From Apostichopus japonicus (lineage: Eukaryota; Echinodermata; Holothuroidea; Aspidochirotida; Stichopodidae): 64,000 bases of DNA. The position numbers were made by a program, and so were the translations under genes. Positions within the stretch are counted from its first letter, which is position 1. The number at the start of each line of letters is the position of its first letter. Of this stretch, positions 12,820 to 23,999 are shown one piece after another. The notes under the pieces are model-generated. The model was not told the DNA's origin and did no database searches. It saw only the letters and a list, made by a program, of their open reading frames with translations. The stretch covers positions 7,589,501 to 7,653,500 of the forward strand of contig NC_092578.1 in NCBI RefSeq assembly GCF_037975245.1, written 5' to 3'.

Positions 12820-13782
12820 CTGTTAATTTTATTTAATATATTTGCATCCTTTGAAACATTCGTTCTAGGGTAGTTGGGAATTGATTGATATATGGTTTTA
12901 GATGCACTATATCAAAATAAGTGTAAAGGTTAATACAGTATGATATTAGATGTACTTGAATAACAAGTGTTTGAGTTATTGTGATGTTAGATGTACTTTA
13001 TTAAAAGTGCATCCATGGGTTCTACTAGTGAAATTTTGCAAAAGTCATAATACTATTTTGTACTGCATGAAATGTGTTTAATAATTCAGCTGTTTATCGA
13101 AGAGTTAATATTGGAATAATTTGACAATATCCATATAGAGTTTGATTACAAATGTGATGATTATGTTTTTGTTGTTGTTGTAACAATCAGGTCACTTTAA
13201 CCAAATCATATTAAACTAGCAAATGATAAATGATTAACATATTGTTAAGGAAAACCTTGTGAGTGGCACTTTAAAATTTTTCAGTGGCATATTTTATGAA
13301 GTGCTGATACAAACAGTCGTATTCTGAAAAGAGGTTGATTGAAATAGTTTTTAAATTGTTTGTGGGTATTAGCAATCTTGACTTTGAAGGTAATAATCAA
13401 GTTTTGTCCCAAAAAATGCTAGAAAAGCAGATATTTGTCATGTATGCATATCTTCAACAAGTAGTGGCCAGCTTCCATGCTCAAAAGATTTTTCCTTCCT
13501 TGAGCCATTTTTGAAAGTTACAAAAGAAGGGGAAAAGGTGCAGGTAAGTGCTTTTGACAACTTTCAGCACTTTTTGATTGGTAAAAAGTTTTGGTCAATG
13601 CTGCTGACCAATGTCCAGGCTGCGTTCTAATTTTAAGTACTACGGACTGACAAAAGAGCCGGAAAAAGGGAATTGAATGTATGTATGGTCAAGTGAGTTT
13701 GGGGTCCGATTTTACTGCACTGTGTAATTTCCCTAATGGAAGTGTCTATAATGGAAGAGTTTAAAACTTTTATTTTCAGAGG

Positions 13783-14140
13783 AGGGTGTCGTGGTCAAAT
13801 GGCTATCCAGGCAATTTGCCAGATCATTACATGTGACCTTGTGCAAGGCACTTTATCTCCATTGCCTCTCTTCACCCAGGTGTATATATGGGAACGTGGT
13901 GCCATGTATGCGTGAGAAGTAACTTGTACATATAGTTGTGTTTGCTTGTTTGTGGCTGCACCCATTGGGAAGGTCCCCAGGGGACACATTAATGTGGCCA
14001 CTGAGGTACCCTGGGAGCGACTGTTTGAATTGTGCATGCTTAATTGGGTAAGTGGGTGTGACAAGTTACAAATGAGTCTGGGTAAACTGAAAATTGTAAA
14101 AAGTTGTGTGAGAAGGCTTTGGTCTTGGTACACCGATTGC
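13783..14140 (+). mobile_element. tRNA-derived SINE-like repeat
   Basis: A GTCGTGGTCAAATGGCTAT stretch resembles a tRNA A-box region. It is followed by the GTGACCTTGTGCAAGGCACT core and a CACCCAGGTGTATATATGGG block, which I know as typical of interspersed SINEs in marine invertebrate genomes. Open frames on both strands here (13795-14133 and 13946-14149) are by-products. The 3' limit is approximate. Confidence 0.6.
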
Positions 14141-14939
14141 AGAACTTGAAACTTGTTAGCTTTAACATAATAGTATAAAATTTGCTATTTTTTTTTTTTT
14201 TTTACACCCAACATTTATTTTTTAACTACAGGTACAGTATGTGGTTGATGATGTTTTGTACATTCTTCATGTCAGTTTTCGTAGAAAAGAAAAACGATGT
14301 ATTAGTATCGTGTGTCTATATTTTCCTTCCCTGCAGTTATGATATTCTAGACATTGTATTACTCTTTTACTTTGCCAGCACTGAAATACATACCTGTACT
14401 GTATATATAGCTACTGTAAAAGGTACTATACTGTACTGTGTAGTCCATCAGTAACTTCCTTCCTTGTTCGGTATATAGATCTGTAACGTTTACGATACAA
14501 CATTAAACTGAACATGAAGCAGATCATTTTAAATTGTCATAGCTCAAAAATAGTCACAAATTTCTCAGTCCGCTGAAGTATAAATTATGATCATTCAGTA
14601 GAAGAACTGATGTTTTTTTTCAATGCTGCTGCTACACAGGGAATCTTCGAATCTGTGTGATACTAAGTTATCCGTTCGGAACTTGCAGGTATTCTGGGCC
14701 TATTTTTTTTTTTTGCCACATTGGCTGCAAACTGGACTGTGAGTCAAGAAATACGTAGTTCTGTTTATAAAACAGAGCTAATGGTAGAGTTAATATATAA
14801 GCAAACTTCTGCTAATGTGTAGGGTGTCTGTTGGACTTCTTCGTATAAAAAGTGCAAGAAATTGTCGAGCAATGTCATCAATAGGGGGTGGCATTGTCAC
14901 TGAGAAAGGTTTGTAGACTTGTGTGGTTTCTCTGGGGTT

Positions 14940-15065
14940 TTTTGCCTTCATGCGTAGGCGTAGGAGCAAGGGGGCTGGGGGGGGGGCTGCAGCCCGACGA
15001 AATTTTTGTGTGAAAATTCGGGCAATATGTTGAGAACCTTTCGGGCACCTACTGAAAGAAATATA
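14940..15065. repeat. Probable transposon or repeat fragment with GGGGCTGCAGCCC core
   Basis: The block CGTAGGAGCAAGGGGGCTGGGG...GGGCTGCAGCCC, followed by TTCGGGCAATATGTTGAGAACC, resembles the G-rich ends of common DNA-transposon fragments. It supplies the proline-rich part of a 170-codon minus-strand open frame (14790-15302) that I do not regard as a gene. Confidence 0.4.
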
Positions 15066-15568
15066 ATTTGCAATGTGTTTTTCAATGGTTAAATTGATAT
15101 TATTATCATCATTATTATTGTAACGACTTCCCCAATAGTTACAGCCAATTTGGAAGGGAAATAACATGGCAAATGATTTCATGTTATTGGCATGCGGTGT
15201 AACAACTGATGCATGCCTATATAACATGCATATTAAGATGTTGAATGTGCACGGAGTGCACAAAAACATTTTGATTATATTTTTTCTTCCACTATTTGTC
15301 AAATTTTAAAAGCAGTGCAAACATATACAGCACAGTTGGCCTTATGTAAATATAATGTAGGTATTTATTTATGTCCATCTTCAGAGTTGATCATATGAGT
15401 TTTATACTTTGTGATTTAATTAGTACATTACAGTACATTTAATTTTTTGAACTGGTTTGTCGTTGTAAATATTTTTACAGTGAATTGTAACTTAGGGTTG
15501 TTGTAGTGCATGTGGCAGATGAGACAGGTAAGCTGTTTTAGCCATCAATATGCAAATCAGAAAACTAG

Positions 15569-15945
15569 TTTTGAATGTATTCTATCTAAATTTTGAAATT
15601 AGAAATCTATATAGTATGGGCCTTTAATAGGAATATGTGACATATGTATAGTGGCAGTACATTGAACTATCCAAATTGTGATTGTTTCTCCCAAAGTGAG
15701 GTATGTTAATTAATACAATAGTCTAACAGTCAAACTTTTGTGTTATGTTTTGAAAGCTAATTTTGAATGTATTCTATCTAAATTAAGAAATTAGAAATCT
15801 ATATAGTATGGGCCTTTAATAGGAATATGTGACATATGTATAGTGGCAGTACATTGAATTATCCAAGTTATGATTCTTTTTCCAGAAGTGAGGTATGTTA
15901 ATTAATACTAGTAGTCTAACAGTCAAGCTTTTGTGTTATCATTAT
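15569..15945. repeat. Tandem duplication, period about 192 bp
   Basis: Two copies (from 15569 and from 15761) share TTTTGAATGTATTCTATCTA, CTATATAGTATGGGCCTTTA and AGTCTAACAGTCAA blocks in the same order, with scattered substitutions. It is a simple segmental duplication with no coding signal. Confidence 0.85.
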
Positions 15946-15999
15946 ATCACAGAAATGAGAAAAACTGTCAATTTTATGTGCCAACAATGTTTATGATAC

Positions 16000-17580
16000 A
16001 CAACATGGCTTTTTTTTTGGCAGACCTCAATAAATTAAGGTTTTAAGCTAAATATTAGTGTGGCCCCTCCTTTCTCTCGGTAAAGGTAATTAGGACTATG
16101 GGTCAGCAATATTGTATCAAGTGGGCCTAGGCTTCAAGACAGGATAAAATTGTCTCCATGTCTGAATGGTTCAATGCTGATGTTCAAAACAACTGCTGAG
16201 TCAGTTCTACACAGGTTTACAATGAGAGACACAAAACACAAAGAAATGTACCATAAACTACTTATATTTTCAATCCTCCAATTGTGGGAAATGGGGATGC
16301 TATAAGGCTATCAATGGCACAAAACAATAAAAAGTATCTACATTACAAAATATGTCAACTTGACCACACTCTTAAATATTAACTCTTGTGGTGACATAAC
16401 ATGCTGGTTACTGTGGTACTGAACACTGTACATCAAGATGCAGCACAGGTGGTAAAGACAATATTAACAATAATAAGGTTACAGTGTGCACTGTACTATA
16501 CACTGAACATTTAGAACTTAGAAAAACTTAAACTTATTGTCTATGGCCATGACATAGGTTACAATAAAAGAATACTTAAACTTATCTGGTTTTACACTGG
16601 TACTGTCGCGAACTGCTCGCTTTCTTGCTTCAACGCGGAAAGTTCATTTTCGCGAATTAAGGTTCTGGTGTACATCACTGTGCTCCATAATAGACTTGGT
16701 AATATACTGCAGTCCAGCGATTCACAAAACGGTATGACAATTTAACAAAATAGTTAGGGTTATAGTGACATCTACAGCTCGGTGGTAGCATCCGGTTCCT
16801 TAGGTCAATACAAAGTACAGGTAGCCTCCAAGAACAGCAATTAAGTAAAATATGAAAAATCCATGGTTACCATCTCGGCAAGATCCAGAACAGTGGCCAA
16901 AAAGATACTAATACGACATTCTCATCATAATTTAAGAATATAACTTTACATGATGAACATCTTCAAAACTCCCTATTTATACAACACTTTTTCCTTTAAT
17001 AAAAAATATTATAAGTACAATAGATCAAGCAAGAGAAGTCTTGCTCTCTCCAGATGAAGAAACAATCTCAAACTATATCAAGATACAATGTTACCAGAAC
17101 TATGTGACAACAAGTGACAACAGCTCTAGGCCACAGGGCTTCCCCACATCCTATTGGTTACTTCTAGCAAAGATCCCGTTGACCAACTAATAAGATGACC
17201 AATCAGTAATATACATGATGGATTAGTCCTTATAAATATTCATGTCACCATGTGCCTTCCCTTCCCCAGCTCTGGGCTATTTTGTAACCCTTTCCCACTA
17301 ATACACTGACTCTAAATACTATTGTCCCAGGTATAAACCACAAGCGCTATTGTCTAGCAGCCTCAGTTTATCTCAGGAGAGATACAGTAAGTAGCAAAGA
17401 TACATACAAAAAGGCTTTGTGAAAGTAAAATAGCCATCACTAATCTGCAATATACTCAGCAGAGGCAGGAAGTATCTGTTTACTCTTTTTAATTAAAACT
17501 ATCTACACTATTGACAGAAACTACTTCTACTAACAAGTGAAAACAACAAACCCACTGTGTCATTCATGACACCAGGGTTA
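16000..17580. other. Noncoding stretch, no feature recognised
   Basis: No exon, RNA gene or clear repeat boundary is apparent. The sequence is AT-rich, with one CpG-containing patch at about 16605-16670. Confidence 0.5.
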
Positions 17581-17584
17581 CATT

Positions 17585-18065
17585 AGCAATTCAACAGCTT
17601 TTGTCTTGCAATGTTATGTTGGACAACTTTTGTGGTCATCAATTACATAAACATTTGAAGGGCATAAAACAAGTTTTTTTTTTTGGGGGGGGGAGGGGGA
17701 ATGATAATTTGATAATTTATTCACGTATGCTACATTAACATATTTTATAAATTTTCACAGTCCTATCATCTTTATGTATGATTTCATGATTTGCCTTTTC
17801 AACACAGAAAGGTTTATTAATCAATAGTGCAACAGCTTCTGTCGTTTGCAAATCTTATATTAGACAAATTTTATGGTCACCAAGTTACATCAACATTTCT
17901 AGGGCATTAATCTTAGTGGGGGGGGGGGGGAGGACTGTGGGGGGAAAGATATTTTGCTACTTTACTCACATACATGCAACATTAACATATTTTATGAATA
18001 TTCACTCTCCTATGGATAGTGTTTGTCTATATGATAAATGCCTTTTCAACACAGAGCAATGTTGT
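17585..18065. repeat. Diverged tandem duplication with poly-G tracts, period about 242 bp
   Basis: Blocks CAACAGCTT(T/C)TGTC, GGTCA(T/C)CAA-TTACAT-AACATTT and AGGGCAT recur in order at about 17592 and 17832. Each copy is followed by a run of nine or more Gs and a conserved ACATTAACATATTTTAT block. The copies have diverged noticeably, so the duplication is old. Confidence 0.7.
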
Positions 18066-18784
18066 TCCCAATCTTTGTGTACTGTAGGTTCATTACCAAT
18101 TTTAATTAATTTTGATGGAGCAATGGTACTGTGTGGTTGGGGAAATTGCACATGAACCGGTGCCGGGAGTAATTTCCCTCGAGAGAAAATAGTTCAGTAT
18201 ATTTGTCATCAGACTGTTGTCGCGTTTTAAAGGTCATACAGTAATGTACTGTATATACAGTAGATGCAGACTTGATAGTGGTACACAATCCTAGCCTCTC
18301 TCTGTGTGTGTGCGTGTGTTGATACCGATAATCCATACACGAGTGAAGTTCCTCTCCGGCTGTGAGGTTTGCACAAGGAGAAGATGTAATGATTTCATTG
18401 ATCCGTATCTTTCTGGGATGCATGCAAAGATGTTAATTTGCTGAGCTATGGAAAATGGAGCTTTTTGAAAATTAGGATAGGTATCATGTTTCCCAGTATC
18501 ACAGGGAGCATCCAGGCTGTAGCCTCTTAATACGTGTGACCGATTCACCCCTCGGAGGATCAGTTAAAAACACTTTAACAGCGGCTGAAATCATCAAGGG
18601 TGATCAATATACTTAGGAAGCTGCTTTACATAGATTTGAAGTTAAATTAAGATTCTGCAGTGTTGCATTCGATGAAAATGTAAACTTTAGCAAGGTGGTG
18701 GGGTGTGGAAAGGAGGTTCTATAGAGTGACAGGCTGGGTTGCATTCTGCTACAATGTTAATGGATACTAAAAGTATATTGCAAT

Positions 18785-18985
18785 GGGTGAACGGCGGTGA
18801 AGAAGCGGGGGGTGCGGGTGGGGGGGGTCGGGGATAGGGGAAGTTGCTAGGTTGTGTGAATTTTCTTAAAATGTTTTTGTAATAAGTGGTGACGGTGATT
18901 TGTGATAGTTAGGTAGGTGGTGAATGGGGGAGAAGGAGGGGATAGCTATTAAGTGATTACGTAGTTTGTAGGGGGGGGGGGGTTG
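18785..18985 (+). repeat. G-rich low-complexity region
   Basis: Several runs of five to ten Gs (around 18815-18840 and 18970-18981) occur within GGTG- and GGGGA-rich sequence on the + strand. It lies just upstream of the first coding exon of the MRL gene and has quadruplex potential. Confidence 0.6.
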
Positions 18986-19471
18986 ATGGTGATAGCCTGT
19001 GGGCCTCATATCATCAACATTCTTAGAGTTAATGTTATCTGCTGTAGAGGTTCACTATCATTTTGGTTCAGGTTACATGATTAATGTCTTTGACATTCCT
19101 TTAAAATAATCTTATTTGTACGGTACTGTAGGCTAATGCACTGTACAAGAACAACTTACATAGTAGATCACATGTTGGAAACAAATTTCATAGAAACAAG
19201 GCATACATGTGACATTGGTCAATTTCCATCAAATTTTGTTACTCCTTCAAGGTAAACAGTAATTTCCCCATGTAAGATTGTTGTTAGTGACAAAATGAAC
19301 CGCTTCTTAGTTTAAATAGAGTATCTTCCCACCCTTCCCCATTCCCCTCCCCTCCCCTTGCACATAATCTCATGTATTCCTGCAAACGGACCAACAAATG
19401 GATATCCATTCTTTATAAAGTAGTGAAGCCTCATTACAATTAACTTTCTTGTATCTTCATTAACATTGCAG

Positions 19472-19604
19472 GGCAGACTCTACCGTTGATGATATAGAGA
19501 CCGACCAGGGCGACGAGATGGAAGCGGAGGCAGACAGCGACCAAGAGCAGGACATTGACCAGGTCCTAGGGGCGTGGCTGGGGGAACTAGAGAATATGAC
19601 CAAG
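19472..19604 (+). CDS. RAPH1: MRL-family adaptor (lamellipodin/RIAM-like), coding exon 1
   Basis: An acceptor (AACATTGCAG) precedes the exon and a GTACTA donor follows it; the exon ends in phase 0. The frame ends in the motif DIDQVLGAWLGELENMTK, matching the N-terminal amphipathic helix of vertebrate lamellipodin (DLDKMFGAWLGEL) and RIAM (DIDQMFSTLLGEM). In RIAM this helix binds talin, so by family knowledge this exon probably couples Rap signalling to integrin activation at the membrane. I favour the ATG at 19518-19520 (purine at -3, G at +4) as the start, giving 29 residues from this exon. The part before it (19472-19517) is also open and acidic, so a start in an unseen upstream exon is possible. 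It is followed by a 2.5-kb intron. Confidence 0.85.
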
Positions 19605-19917
19605 GTACTAAACCTAGTTTTCATCTGTCCAATGTCCAGTTCAGTCATTTTGTGATTTATTTATGTCACATAAGATAAATATTTGGAGAGATACTAGTTA
19701 ATGGCTGACAGTATAGAATTGTGAAGCTTAAGTCTGGGTGGTCATAGTTGTATAGTTATTAGTTTTATAAGTTACCTTTACTTGGCCCTATGTATTCCCA
19801 TCTGACAATTAAGCATTGGCATTGCTACTGTAGTTGTGATAAATAATGTACAGTAATGCCTTGAATATTATGAAAGATCCTCCCAGTGAATTAAAATTGA
19901 TTTTGCTCCATGCTTAC

Positions 19918-20080
19918 CTGTCTCTTCACAACTGTAGTACCTCTTGCCTAGAGTGAACTGGTAGCCTTTGTAGAAATGTACGCCCTCTATGACCCTCCCT
20001 GGACCCTCGCGGTCAATGGCCTTCCTTCTCATTCTACCACTTTTCGGGCAATTTTTCTGTTCAAATCTTACGGGAGCCAT
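19918..20080 (-). CDS. Candidate start exon of a nested minus-strand gene, weakly FLYWCH-like
   Basis: An ATG at 20080-20078 in good context (ACCAAAATGG) opens a frame of 54 codons plus one base, ending at GAGACAG followed by GTAAGC, a strong donor (complement of 19912-19917). The peptide begins basic (KSGRMRRKAIDR) and ends with HFYKGYQFTLGKRYYSC. That spacing of aromatic residues before a Cys recalls the first half of a FLYWCH zinc-binding domain; the matching C-terminal half would have to come from a later exon. It is antisense within intron 1 of the MRL gene. It may belong with the minus-strand exons at 11957-12819, but an intermediate exon with phase 1 start and phase 0 end would be needed. 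The family call is tentative. Confidence 0.45.
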
Positions 20081-22107
20081 TTTGGTAATCAAAACTTCTT
20101 CTGTTGTTCACTGAGAAGTTTGAACTGTTAAAAGATAATAAAGGCATTTTGAAGAATCTTAATTGTAGTGGATACAAATGGGGATGGGTGGGGAGGGGGG
20201 GGGGTGGAGAGTTGGGGAGTGGATGTATGATAACCTGGATTTACTTCGCTCCTCGTTGACCTGAATAACTGAGAGGTCCTGATATTCAAGTAGTATCAGA
20301 GGTTAAATACAAATTTAGTATGGTATCTAAAAACTATTAACTAGCATTGCTGAGAATACAGTACATTTCCCATTGCTTTCAAATGCCTGAACCAGTTACT
20401 TTTAGCATTTAGCATCAGACATCTCATGCATGTCTTAAAACTATATTTTATTCTTTTGTTGGATGTACATAATTACCCCCCTCCCCCCAAAAAAAACCAA
20501 AAAAAAACACATAAACATGCTGAGAGTCAGGATTTATTAAAATAATAAATGAGATATAAATAAATAGATGTATGCAAAAAGGTTGTTGAGTTTCCTGAGA
20601 AAGTTTAAGGAAGAAACTTGAAGTTGAGGAATCCCAAAGAAAACAGGGCAAACAAACAACTGTAGATTAGAGCAAAACAACATGTATTCAAAAGCAATAT
20701 ACAGTATATACATTAGTACAAGTGAAATGACAGTTACGGTAAATATTATCGAGAGAGGAAATATCGAAAGGTAAAAGGAAAGAAAAGCAAGGATAAAACC
20801 GAAAGAAAAACAACAAACTTTAGGGACTTAGAGTCTATACTGTTTTTGCAATTAGCTGGATATTTAAAGGTACAGACAAATGTAAACCACGGATAGGAAA
20901 TATAGACTTTGATGGGAAAAGTTTATCCCTGCAGGGTCAAATATAAATAGTGCACCATAGTGTCAAAGCATCTATTTGTGTGGAAGACCTCTATAAATAC
21001 ATACAGAGGGTCAGTTTGGTTGAAATATACAGTTTGTATTTGTGATAGAAGATCATGGTCTGTGTCTCTCTAAGTTACAATTTAACCTGTTGAAATGAAA
21101 GGAGAAATTTTAGAAACTGACCCAGACAGCTGTATTACTGTATAACCGATTTTTCGAAAGAACCAAGAAAGTTTTTGCTCAGAACAGGAAGACTGCTATT
21201 GACCTCCTGATAAACCAATTCTGTACACAGTAAACGACAGTATGTGTAGTTGGTAATCATCTAATTATTTTGGGTGTAGAAGTGGTGATAGGTCAAGATT
21301 ATCACCGATCCCCAAATTTAACACATTGTTACTGTACCTTCAATGTAGGTCCTTAATGGCAGACTGGGCAGTGGGTCACAGAGGGCGCAGTTCTAAAATG
21401 GTACCAATTTTTGTAACTTTGTATGATGGGAATATGTATGTGTTGATACGAGATCGGTAAGTATCGCTACTCGTAAATACAAACCCAGGAAAGTTTGGGG
21501 GGGGGGGGAATTTGTTTAATACCCCCAGGAATTTGTCAGATGGGAAAAGTGGCTGTAGTAAATTAAAAAATAGTGGAATGTTTTCTTGCTAAAATCAGTA
21601 TCACGGTGTGGGTCATCGTTTGTCTACTGCATGTGGTTATGTGGTAGCTCCCCAAAATTGAAGTTTACGTTATTTTTCCTGTTACATATTAACGTACAAC
21701 AGAATGAAATCATTCAAATCCCTGGCGATGTAAAATTCATGACATATAAACCCCGAGCTGTTAATTTATTAACTTCTACTACCTGTTAAATTCAAAGCAT
21801 GCTTTCTGTGATGGTGAATGAGTAATCAAAAGTGCCTGCAAACATTTTATTGAAAAGTGTCCCGACCTTCTGTGTTTCTTTTTTAAATATTTCATTCTTC
21901 TATAATTTATTAACTCGATAGCCAAGTCTTCAACCTCACCAGTAATACAAAACGTGACAATGTTTCAGTCGTGCATTTTAGTACTCGTGTGCGGCGATTA
22001 AACGTCCTACACCTGTTTTGTCTGTGGAAGGAAGAATGGATTAAAACGATGCCTCAATTTCTTCACAATCTTCTTCTTCTTCTTCTTCTTCTTCTTCTCT
22101 CTCGCAG
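20081..22107. other. Remainder of MRL intron 1
   Basis: It holds G-run tracts (20195-20210, 21499-21508) and an AT-rich background. The last 40 bases before the next exon are a (CTT)n pyrimidine tract (22070-22105) that doubles as the polypyrimidine tract of the acceptor. Confidence 0.6.
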
Positions 22108-22213
22108 CAAATGGATTCCGATATTGTTGATGCTAATTTGCCGACATCTCCAATGCCTCAACCGTCGTACGATATTCTCGACAACTTCAGATTTTCCCAG
22201 TTCAACCTAGAAA
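22108..22213 (+). CDS. RAPH1: MRL-family adaptor, coding exon 2
   Basis: The acceptor is CTCTCTCGCAG after a long CTT tract; the donor is GTGAGT. The exon holds 35 codons and one extra base (phase 1). The peptide ends in DNFRFSQFNLE, aligning with lamellipodin ANFSYRFSIYNLNE and RIAM FNYSVGFKDLNE, the conserved link between the first and second N-terminal helices. It enters in phase 0, matching exon 1. The following intron is about 24 kb, the largest in the window and the main home of repeats and transposons. Confidence 0.85.
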
Positions 22214-23999
22214 GTGAGTAGCGTTGCAACGAGCATGATTTAAATAGATTAAAATGTCTCACACTGTACATCATCCTTGCAGGTTTGTGCCACAGCGTAC
22301 AGAGATAGTCATTACAGATCATGAATACGGCAAATCTGGTAAATTGCGGTCGCTCCAGGGAAGTGTTTGCCCATGTATCATGTTGAATAATTAAAAAGAA
22401 GGTAGATTTTACATAATTGCTGGTTGAGACAATTTATGTATATTACCGGGTGAAATCATCGTCGAGTTGGTGGGCTGTTGAAAGTCGTGTAATTTAAGAT
22501 GTGCATTGCTTATGTAATTAATGCAGTAATTTGTCCACTGATGACTTTGAGCTGAATTTATCAAGTTGGATAAAAAAGTGGAGAAACAAAATAAATCAAA
22601 ATAATTCATTTCTCAAGCATTTTGTAAAAATTACTCAATGTTGGTTACAACCAGAATTTTAACAAGGCTTAATGGTTTTGATGAGAGTAGGAGCAGCTAT
22701 CTCTTCTCTACTGTATATACAGTACTATGTTTGAAATTTCTTTTCTTTTCTGAGCAACTGTCTTGCAAGCAATGATGTATGTTACAGGGGCATCAACTGG
22801 CTGTAATGGCCCTCAAAGAGTGTGTGACATCATGATGGGTTTGCGTTTGTTATATCATGAGAGGTCAGCATTTTAAAATTCTTTTAACCAAAAACTGAAC
22901 CCTTGATTTGGGGCCGGGGGGTGGGGATGGGAGGGGCTAAATATGGGAGAATTCAGTCATCAGGAAACTTGAATAAACCTTGTTCATAATATTGTTTAGT
23001 AAATCTGTGTGCAAGGATTTTGCTTATGAAACCACTACAGTATATTATACAAGTGCCATATCTGTGCATGTAAAATAGTTTGGCATTTTTGAAGTTTTAG
23101 AACATCATTTCAGAAGATATATTCATTAACACCTTGTGAGTGTTAAGTACACTTGCCCAAACACAATTGGTAACTTATGATTTTGACAATTATCACCTGA
23201 CAAACTTGTAGACAACTCTGGCTTTTGTGTATTAATATTATCATATCAGGTAGCTGCTAATTTCAAGTTCACATTAAAGACCCAGAAATATGACTGTCAG
23301 GGTTATTTATGGGGAGTTCAGTTTTTAATTAAAAAGTTTTTCAATAGACTAAAAAGTACCTGTAAAAGCAAAAAGCAGCAGCTCTTTGATATGATTCTGA
23401 AATTCACTGAGGACTGCATTTCTCAAAAAAATTGAGAATACAATCCATTAATGTAGTGATAATAAATATTTACCAAATTTTTCAAAATTGCTTAGATACT
23501 ATTTGTTTTTTTTGGGGAAAGTTTGCGTCAATGTTTAATAGCACGTACAGTACAGTATCCTGTATATTTCTGTTCTGACATACAGTTACTTTAAGGCTGG
23601 CACCAGACTGTTATTCATCACTTTATAAATATATACAGTGGGCAGGGCAGGCAATGACTCTTAAGAGAGCAGGAAGGGTGTGTTATAAATAAAAGAAGAA
23701 ATTATCGTAACCAATAAACAAAAAAATAATAGGCTTCTAACAACCCCCCAAAAATTCCCAAACTTATTTTCGGCAAAGAAAAATTTTTGCACATAGAAAT
23801 TAGTTACAAGGGATGTTTGTTGACATCACATGTCTCTGTTTATATACGGCTGCATGAATGGCTATATTGTGAATAACTAACCTACTGTACGGTGTTTGTC
23901 AGAGGAGGAAGTGGGCAAAGCTTTATATTTATGCTTAAAGGCCGCAGATGGTTTGTTAATTAATTTCTTTTTGTTAATACTCCTCTCCTTCCTCATCTG

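Noticed and set aside
13795-14149. Overlapping open frames on both strands
   Set aside because: They lie within the SINE-like repeat and reflect its sequence.
14790-15302. 170-codon minus-strand frame
   Set aside because: It combines a G-rich transposon fragment with AT-rich sequence and shows no domain.
18291-18423. Possible minus-strand exon (RYGSMKSLHLL...) between the nested start exon and the 12-kb exons
   Set aside because: Borders are weak (donor GTATCA) and the phases do not link the two neighbours: it enters in phase 1 but leaves in phase 1, not phase 0.
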